Below, piece by piece: positions 5,808 through 10,167 of a stretch of 10,167 nucleotides of DNA (positions within the stretch are counted from its first letter, which is position 1; each line of letters begins with the position of its first letter). The position numbers and the translations under genes are program-made. Origin of the DNA: an uncultured Eubacteriales bacterium (GTDB lineage Bacteria > Bacillota > Clostridia > Oscillospirales > Oscillospiraceae); the NCBI GenBank assembly GCA_900550585.1, contig URST01000071.1, positions 1 through 10,167 on the forward strand, in the 5' to 3' direction. The notes beneath the pieces are model-generated. The model was given only the letters and a program-made list of their open reading frames with translations, did no database searches and was not told where the DNA came from.

Positions 5808-8084
5808 TCAGATCTTGATCGCCAGGTTATAAGCGGCCTTGGTGGCCTGCCACATGTTGCCCGGCTTCTGCGTGTTGTAGCTGTCGCCGATATTGTGTAC
5901 CTCCGGCGCCACCATCTCCTGCTGGGCGGAGAGGAACGGCCGGTCGTCGCCGCGGTTGCCGATGGCCATGACCACCAGATCCGCCGGCAGCTGCTCGATG
6001 TACTCCTCCTTGGTCATCTTGGGCGCCAGAGGATTCTCCACGTTCTTGGGGATGATGGGCGCCCAGGTGCAGTAGGGATCGGGCACGGCCTTGCTGCAGT
6101 TCCGGGCCAGCACCACATGGCCGTTCTCGAACCGCACCACGCGGGCACAGTTGATAAGCTTGCCGCCGTCCGCCTCGAAGTAGTGGATGAGGTGGCCGCG
6201 GTTGGCGGTGCAGGCACCCTCCTCGAAGTTCTCCATCATCTCCACGCAGGTGACGCTGCGCTGCTTCTCGGTAGCCAGCCAGTAGGCCGTCTCCAGACCC
6301 ACGGCGCCGCCGCCCACCACCACGATGGTCTTGTCGGTGTCGGCCAGCTCCTCGGGATGGGTCAGCAGCCATGTGGCGTCGATGTGCCGCGTCTCGGTAA
6401 GGCCCGGGATGGAAGGCATCCCCTCCCTGCTGCCGTTGGCAAACACCACGGCGTCGTATTTCCCTGCTTTCAGCTCCGCGTTGGTGACGGTGGTGTTCAG
6501 CTTCACCGTGACGCCCTTGGTCTTTTTCACCTGCGCGATGAGCCAGTCCATGTAGTTGTGCAGCTCGTACTTGCTCAGAGGTGCGCCTGCGGCGTGCATC
6601 TTGCCGCCCATCTTGTCGGACTTTTCAAAGACCTCCACCTTATGCCCGCGCTGGGCGGCGGTGACAGCAAAGTTCAGGCCGGCGCAGCCCGCGCCGATAA
6701 CGGCGATCTTCTTGGCCTTCTCCGCCTTGGCGGGCACAGCAGGCAGCAGCTCCTCAAAGCCGGTGCGGGGGTTCACGGCGCACTGGGGATGTCCGCCCTC
6801 CACAAACTCGTTGACGCAGGCCTCCTGACAGCCGATGCAGGGCCGGATATCCTCCACCTTGCCGGCATAGGCCTTCTTGCACCAGTCGGGATCAGCCAGC
6901 ACGGGCCGCCCCAGCATGACCATGTCGCACTTGCCGTCCCGCAGCGCCTTTTCGGCAATGTCGGGATAGCCCAGCTTGCCCACGGCCACGATAGGCACCT
7001 CCACCCCGGCGTTGGATCTGATGCCCCGGGCGGCAAAGTACTCCTTGGCCACCTTGGACACGTCCAGGAAACAGCCGGAGGGCATGCCTGCCGGCGGATG
7101 GGGCAGCCACCAGTTATCGTAGCAGCCCAGATCCACGTCGAAGATATCCACGCCGGCCTTCACCAGATTCTCCATATAGTTCAGGGTATCGGCGATAGAG
7201 CGGCCATTCTGGAAGTTCTTCAGGCTCTTGACGGTGTTCATCCGCTCACCGTAGGTCTCCGCCAGCGCGAGGCTCAGGTCGATGCGGTACATGATGGGGT
7301 AGTCCGGCCCCACCTTTTTGCGGATAGCCTTGATGAGGTCCACACCGAAACGCTGCCAGTCGGTGTACTTGCCCAGCCTGCGGCGGTTGAAGGCAGGGCT
7401 GGTCAGCTGATCCAGCAGGTAGCCCTCGTGGCCGTGGAGGTACACACCGTCGATGCCCATGACCTTGGCGTCCATGGATGCCTGGGCCGCGTTGCGGATG
7501 ATGAGATCACACTCCAGATCCGTCAGGGGGCGGCAGGGCACGTCGGGCAGGTAGAAGTTGGGGTTCCAGGATGCGGACACCGGCAGCTGGTACTTGGTCA
7601 GCAGGCACTGGGGATTGCCCACGCGGCCCAGGCCCGGCGTCAGCTGGATGAAAATGCGGCTGCCCCGTGCGTGGACGCCCTGGGCCAGATCGCGCCAGCC
7701 CATAAAGTTGGTTCGGGTGCCGTCGATACGGGGGAAGTAGGAATAATTCCCCTTCTCCGTCACGGAGGCGTCGATGTGGTGGCTGATGGGCACAAGGCCG
7801 GTGGTCAGCAGGCCCACGCCGCCCTCGGCACGGGCGAAGAAGTATTGCAGCATCTTGTCATTGGGGCGGCCCGTCTCCTCCGCCATCTGACAGTTGCCCA
7901 TAGGCGCCATGACCAGACGGTTCTTCACCGTCAGCTTATTGATCTGGATGGGGGAAAACAGCGACGTGTAGGGATACAGCTCCTTGGTCATGCGGGCGGT
8001 GCCCCCCTCGCGGTTCTCGCAGTCCGTGCGCACCCAGCTGCCGAAGCTGTTCACCAGCTGCTGTACCAGAATATCCTTTTTCAA
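5808..8084 (-). CDS. OYE/2,4-dienoyl-CoA reductase-type NAD(P)H:flavin oxidoreductase with 4Fe-4S cluster
   Basis: A 758-aa cytoplasmic redox enzyme. Residues 38-400 form an FMN-binding old-yellow-enzyme barrel: YTSLFSPIQINKLTVKNRLV, VMAPMG, and the active-site block HGHEGYLLDQLTSPAFNRR, with a Tyr at 222. The 4Fe-4S motif is C416-x2-C419-x3-C423-x11-C435. An FAD-type Rossmann motif IGAGCAGL is at 463-470 and a second nucleotide motif VVVGGGAVGLE at 588-598. This is the FadH/BaiCD/BaiH/trimethylamine dehydrogenase architecture: electrons pass from NAD(P)H via FAD and Fe-S to FMN to reduce an activated C=C bond. The start is TTG 8084 behind GGGAGG. An ATG at residue 32 would give a conventional OYE start, but the 31-residue extension looks conserved in relatives as I recall them. 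Family members are about 640-680 aa, so this one is long. The substrate is unknown. It is divergent from the CooC/HgdB operon. Confidence 0.9.
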   Translation of the reverse strand: MKKDILVQQLVNSFGSWVRTDCENREGGTARMTKELYPYTSLFSPIQINKLTVKNRLVMAPMGNCQMAEETGRPNDKMLQYFFARAEGGVGLLTTGLVPISHHIDASVTEKGNYSYFPRIDGTRTNFMGWRDLAQGVHARGSRIFIQLTPGLGRVGNPQCLLTKYQLPVSASWNPNFYLPDVPCRPLTDLECDLIIRNAAQASMDAKVMGIDGVYLHGHEGYLLDQLTSPAFNRRRLGKYTDWQRFGVDLIKAIRKKVGPDYPIMYRIDLSLALAETYGERMNTVKSLKNFQNGRSIADTLNYMENLVKAGVDIFDVDLGCYDNWWLPHPPAGMPSGCFLDVSKVAKEYFAARGIRSNAGVEVPIVAVGKLGYPDIAEKALRDGKCDMVMLGRPVLADPDWCKKAYAGKVEDIRPCIGCQEACVNEFVEGGHPQCAVNPRTGFEELLPAVPAKAEKAKKIAVIGAGCAGLNFAVTAAQRGHKVEVFEKSDKMGGKMHAAGAPLSKYELHNYMDWLIAQVKKTKGVTVKLNTTVTNAELKAGKYDAVVFANGSREGMPSIPGLTETRHIDATWLLTHPEELADTDKTIVVVGGGAVGLETAYWLATEKQRSVTCVEMMENFEEGACTANRGHLIHYFEADGGKLINCARVVRFENGHVVLARNCSKAVPDPYCTWAPIIPKNVENPLAPKMTKEEYIEQLPADLVVMAIGNRGDDRPFLSAQQEMVAPEVHNIGDSYNTQKPGNMWQATKAAYNLAIKI

Positions 8085-8137
8085 AAGATTGTCCTCCCTT
8101 TCCTGTTTGGTTTTTCGCTCCTTTGTATTCCGACTCC

Positions 8138-8166
8138 AGCATAGCATATTCATCTTGCAGAATCAA
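8138..8166 (-). promoter_or_regulatory. Promoter of the flavo-reductase gene
   Basis: On the minus strand TTGATT (8166-8161) and TATGCT (8143-8138) are spaced by 17 nt. This gives a short leader of about 45 nt before the TTG start at 8084. It is back to back with the rightward promoter at 8198-8226, so a regulator binding between them could control both operons. Short inverted repeats CATCTT/AAGATG (8151-8156, 8172-8177) and TCATTC/GAATGA (8191-8196, 8223-8228) lie here but are too weak to call operators. Confidence 0.6.
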
Positions 8167-8197
8167 CAAAAAAGATGGTGAAAAAGCCAATCATTCG

Positions 8198-8226
8198 TTG
8201 CAACCTGCCACATTTTATGGTAGAAT
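8198..8226 (+). promoter_or_regulatory. Promoter of the CooC-like/HgdB-like operon
   Basis: TTGCAA (8198-8203) and TAGAAT (8221-8226) are spaced by exactly 17 nt. Transcription would start near 8233 and leave a leader of about 200 nt before the first start codon. Confidence 0.7.
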
Positions 8227-8277
8227 GATGTTAGCGATTTAACAATATCAGACACAAATCCCCCGCACTGTGGAGTA

Positions 8278-8397
8278 ACGGGCAGTTCCTCCGGAAATGG
8301 CTGCGCCCCGTGTCAGGCAGAACCGGGAAACTGTCTGTGCCCCGGTACGCCGTGGAAAGCGGCGCACCTCTGCCGCCCCGGCAGGGTGCTCCCTGCC
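8278..8397 (+). promoter_or_regulatory. Structured 5' leader, candidate cis-regulatory RNA
   Basis: Downstream of the promoter lies a chain of pairings. ACGGG (8278-8282) pairs with CCCGT (8307-8311), supported by CAG/CTG inside. CAGGCAG (8314-8320) pairs with CTGTCTG (8331-8337). ACCGGG (8322-8327) in that loop is complementary to CCCGGT (8341-8346), which would make a pseudoknot. CGCCG (8348-8352) pairs with CGGCG (8360-8364), and GGCAGGG (8380-8386) with CCCTGCC (8391-8397). No long ORF with a ribosome binding site is seen in it. I cannot match it to a known riboswitch class. GC-rich DNA gives chance stems, so the regulatory role is inference. Confidence 0.4.
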
Positions 8398-8439
8398 AAG
8401 CCATGACCCACATCATCCCGAAAGGACGTGACTTCCCCT

Positions 8440-9204
8440 TTGAACAGAGACACCAAGATCATCGCCGTCGCCGGTAAGGGCGGTGTGGGCAAGACCTCCA
8501 TCTCCTCCGCCTTCGTGCGGCTGCTGGCGGAGGCCTATCCCGACAAGCGCATCCTGGCCATCGACGCCGACCCCGCCGTGGGCCTGTCCACCGCGCTGGG
8601 CGTGGAGGTGAAGGAGACGCTGGACGACATCCGCAAGAGCATCGTCGCCTCCGTGGAGGACGGTGCCCCCCGGGAGGCCATCGAGCTTCTCAGCGAGGCC
8701 CGCTACCGCATTTTCGACACCATGGTGGAGCAGCGCGCCTTCTCCTTTCTGGCCATCGGCCGGCCGGAGACGGCAGGCTGCTACTGCAAGGTCAACGCCT
8801 ATCTGAAAGAGGTCATCAATCTGCTGGCCAACGACTTTGACTATGTGGTCATCGACGGCGAGGCCGGCATCGAGCAGATCAACCGCCGCGTCATGGAAAA
8901 GGTCACCCATCTGGTGCTCATCACCGACCCCAGCCGCAAGGGCACCCAGGTCATCGGGACCATCAAGCGCGTGGCGGACGAGCTGGTGATGTACGACCGC
9001 TGCGGCGCCATCATCAACCGGGTGACCGACTCCGCCATGATCCCCTACATCCATATTGAAGGCACTGAGATCCTCGCCTGCATCGGCAGCGACACCCAAC
9101 ACGCTGCCAACGACATCCGCGGCCTGAGTGTTTTTGATCTGCCTGCCGACGCGCCCGTGCTGGCAGGCGCCCGCGAAGCCCTGACGAAACTTGAGATCCT
9201 GTAA
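8440..9204 (+). CDS. CooC-type MinD/NifH-family P-loop ATPase
   Basis: 254 aa. Residues 10-19 hold the deviant Walker A AGKGGVGKTS, 42-45 DADP (switch I) and 139-145 DGEAGIE (switch II). GCYCKVNA places a CxC pair at 114-116. In CooC, the maturation ATPase of nickel CO dehydrogenase, a CxC at this place forms the dimer-interface metal site, and DPSRKGTQ (163-170) also resembles CooC. The second NifH cluster Cys is not evident, so a nitrogenase-like 4Fe-4S electron donor is less likely than a metallochaperone or activator. The start is uncertain. TTG 8440 lies 13 nt after AAAGGA and gives the typical short N-terminus; GTG 8428 is only 1 nt from it. A 28-nt gap separates it from the HgdB-like gene, so the two probably work together in metallocluster insertion or energised electron transfer. 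Confidence 0.85.
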   Translation: MNRDTKIIAVAGKGGVGKTSISSAFVRLLAEAYPDKRILAIDADPAVGLSTALGVEVKETLDDIRKSIVASVEDGAPREAIELLSEARYRIFDTMVEQRAFSFLAIGRPETAGCYCKVNAYLKEVINLLANDFDYVVIDGEAGIEQINRRVMEKVTHLVLITDPSRKGTQVIGTIKRVADELVMYDRCGAIINRVTDSAMIPYIHIEGTEILACIGSDTQHAANDIRGLSVFDLPADAPVLAGAREALTKLEIL

Positions 9205-9232
9205 AAATCACATTTGGAGAGAGGTGTAATTC

Positions 9233-10167
9233 TTGAGAGATCTGAAGCATTTGATCTACTTCGAAAATCTGCTGGAAAACGCCGACAATGAGCTGGTAAA
9301 GCAGGCGCAGGCGGATGGCAATCTGGCCATCGGCTATACCTGCTACCACATGCCCGAGCCGCTGCTCAACGTCGGCAACTGCTTTTCCGTGCGCCTGCGG
9401 GCGCCGCGGACAGGCTCCCTGGACATCGCCACCTACTACATGTCCAACTACACCTGCGAGTACGCCCGTGCCCTGGTGGAGCGCGGCATGGAGGGCGGCT
9501 ATCAGTTCCTGGACGCCCTGGCCGGCGTGGACGCCTGTTCCATGATGAACCGCGCCATGGAGCACTTCGAGATCCTGCAGATGAATGACAAGCCCAATTT
9601 CTTCGTCTCCCACTGCGACATCCCCTACAAGGTCACGGACTATACGCTGGATTCCTATGTCAGGCAGATGCGCCGCCGGGTGCTGGAGCCTCTGGCGGAG
9701 AAATACGGCGTGGATACCTCCGATGCCGCCATCCGCAAGGCCGTGGCGGAGCACAATGAGGTCTGTTCCATCATCAGCGAGATTGGCGAGATGCGCAAGG
9801 CCGACAACCCCGTTATCACCGGCTATGAGTTCCATGTGCTGAATCTGGTGAGCTTCACATGTCCCAAGTATCTGATCCTCCCCTATCTGCGGGAGACGCT
9901 GGAGGAGCTTAAGACCCGCAAGCCCGACGCCAAGCCCGCCTTCCGGGCCAGAGTCGCCATCGTGGGCAGCGAGATCGACGACCCCAGCCTGACCAAGCTC
10001 ATCGAGAGCTGCGGCGCGCTGGTGGTGTCCGACCGCTACTGCTTCGGTTCCACCCCCGGCCGGGAGGTCATCGAGCTCAACGACGATGAGGACGCCCTGC
10101 GCCAGATCTGTCTGCACATCATGCAGCACTCCGAGTGCGCCCGCTACATCGCCGACGAGAAGGTGCA
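9233..10167 (+). CDS. 2-hydroxyacyl-CoA dehydratase/benzoyl-CoA reductase (HgdB, double-cubane) family protein, 3' end off window
   Basis: 311 residues are visible; family members are about 370-430 aa. The start is TTG 9233, 8 nt after GAGG. Family marks are an N-terminal block with Cys37 (IGYTCYHMPEPLLNVG), Cys75 (SNYTCEYARALVE, like the CPFARS site), Cys102, Cys128 (FFVSHCDIPYK), a helical middle region, and RVAIVGSEIDDPSLTKLIES followed by SDRYCFGST, the C-terminal cluster domain. Known members carry a [4Fe-4S] or double-cubane [8Fe-7S] cluster and catalyse low-potential reductions such as 2-hydroxyacyl-CoA dehydration or aromatic ring reduction, powered by an ATP-hydrolysing activator. 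The substrate cannot be assigned. The upstream CooC-like ATPase may be its partner. Any second subunit would lie beyond the window. Confidence 0.85.
   Translation, partial: MRDLKHLIYFENLLENADNELVKQAQADGNLAIGYTCYHMPEPLLNVGNCFSVRLRAPRTGSLDIATYYMSNYTCEYARALVERGMEGGYQFLDALAGVDACSMMNRAMEHFEILQMNDKPNFFVSHCDIPYKVTDYTLDSYVRQMRRRVLEPLAEKYGVDTSDAAIRKAVAEHNEVCSIISEIGEMRKADNPVITGYEFHVLNLVSFTCPKYLILPYLRETLEELKTRKPDAKPAFRARVAIVGSEIDDPSLTKLIESCGALVVSDRYCFGSTPGREVIELNDDEDALRQICLHIMQHSECARYIADEKV

Noticed and set aside
5682..8144. 820-aa plus-strand open frame rich in His, Gly, Val and Leu
   Set aside because: It lies antisense to the 758-aa flavoenzyme, has low-complexity, composition-driven sequence and no domain or ribosome binding site, and begins inside the tRNA promoter. 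Long antisense frames are common opposite GC-rich genes.
8255..8275. Cobalamin-riboswitch-like string (CCCCCGCACTGTGG) in the leader
   Set aside because: Only this short box resembles the B12 element. The upstream GGTG box and the rest of the conserved core are not present in the right order.
9014..10129. 371-aa minus-strand open frame
   Set aside because: Antisense shadow of the CooC-like and HgdB-like genes, whose sense frames carry clear family motifs.

Overview
The window looks like a low-to-moderate AT anaerobic gut Firmicute of the Oscillospirales type (Flavonifractor/Oscillibacter/Lawsonibacter-like). This rests on GC-rich codon use in the right half, frequent TTG starts behind strong GGAGG ribosome binding sites, an oxygen-sensitive reductase repertoire, and a set of small conserved proteins typical of clostridial integrative conjugative elements (ICEs). 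The organism assignment is inference.

Positions 1-5.4 kb are an eroded mobile-element segment. On the plus strand at the left edge lie a fragment of a P4-type phage/plasmid primase, the 3' end of an unidentified gene, and an AraC-family effector-binding domain that has lost its DNA-binding half and carries a TAG stop. On the minus strand lies a broken ICE accessory operon, read right to left. It holds a small Cys-rich protein (5265-5044), an ArdA-like acidic protein (5066-3882), a frameshifted Cys-rich small gene (3885-3692), a conserved 233-aa protein (2658-1957), a truncated DUF4314 protein (1957-1232), a remnant of another ORF (1354-1173) and a small helix-turn-helix protein (1176-919). 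Several of these are joined by ATGA, TAATG or short overlaps. A self-contained DMT/EamA transporter gene with its own promoter and terminator (2691-3689, plus strand) interrupts this operon and is plausibly acquired cargo.

Positions 5.3-5.7 kb hold an intact tRNA-Ala(GGC) on the minus strand, flanked by hairpins. Between it and a near-consensus promoter sits a second copy of the first 27 nt of the tRNA region. This looks like the boundary between the element and the chromosome.

Positions 5.8 kb to the end are a divergent metabolic locus. On the minus strand is a 758-aa old-yellow-enzyme/2,4-dienoyl-CoA-reductase-type flavo-iron-sulfur enzyme. On the plus strand, behind a good promoter and a roughly 200-nt structured leader, are a CooC-type P-loop ATPase with a CxC metal site and then a 2-hydroxyacyl-CoA dehydratase/benzoyl-CoA reductase (HgdB/double-cubane) family protein that runs off the window. 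The pairing of a CooC-type rather than a canonical ASKHA-type activator with an HgdB-family reductase, next to an OYE reductase, is the most interesting functional signal. It suggests an uncharacterised anaerobic reductive pathway whose substrate cannot be read from sequence.
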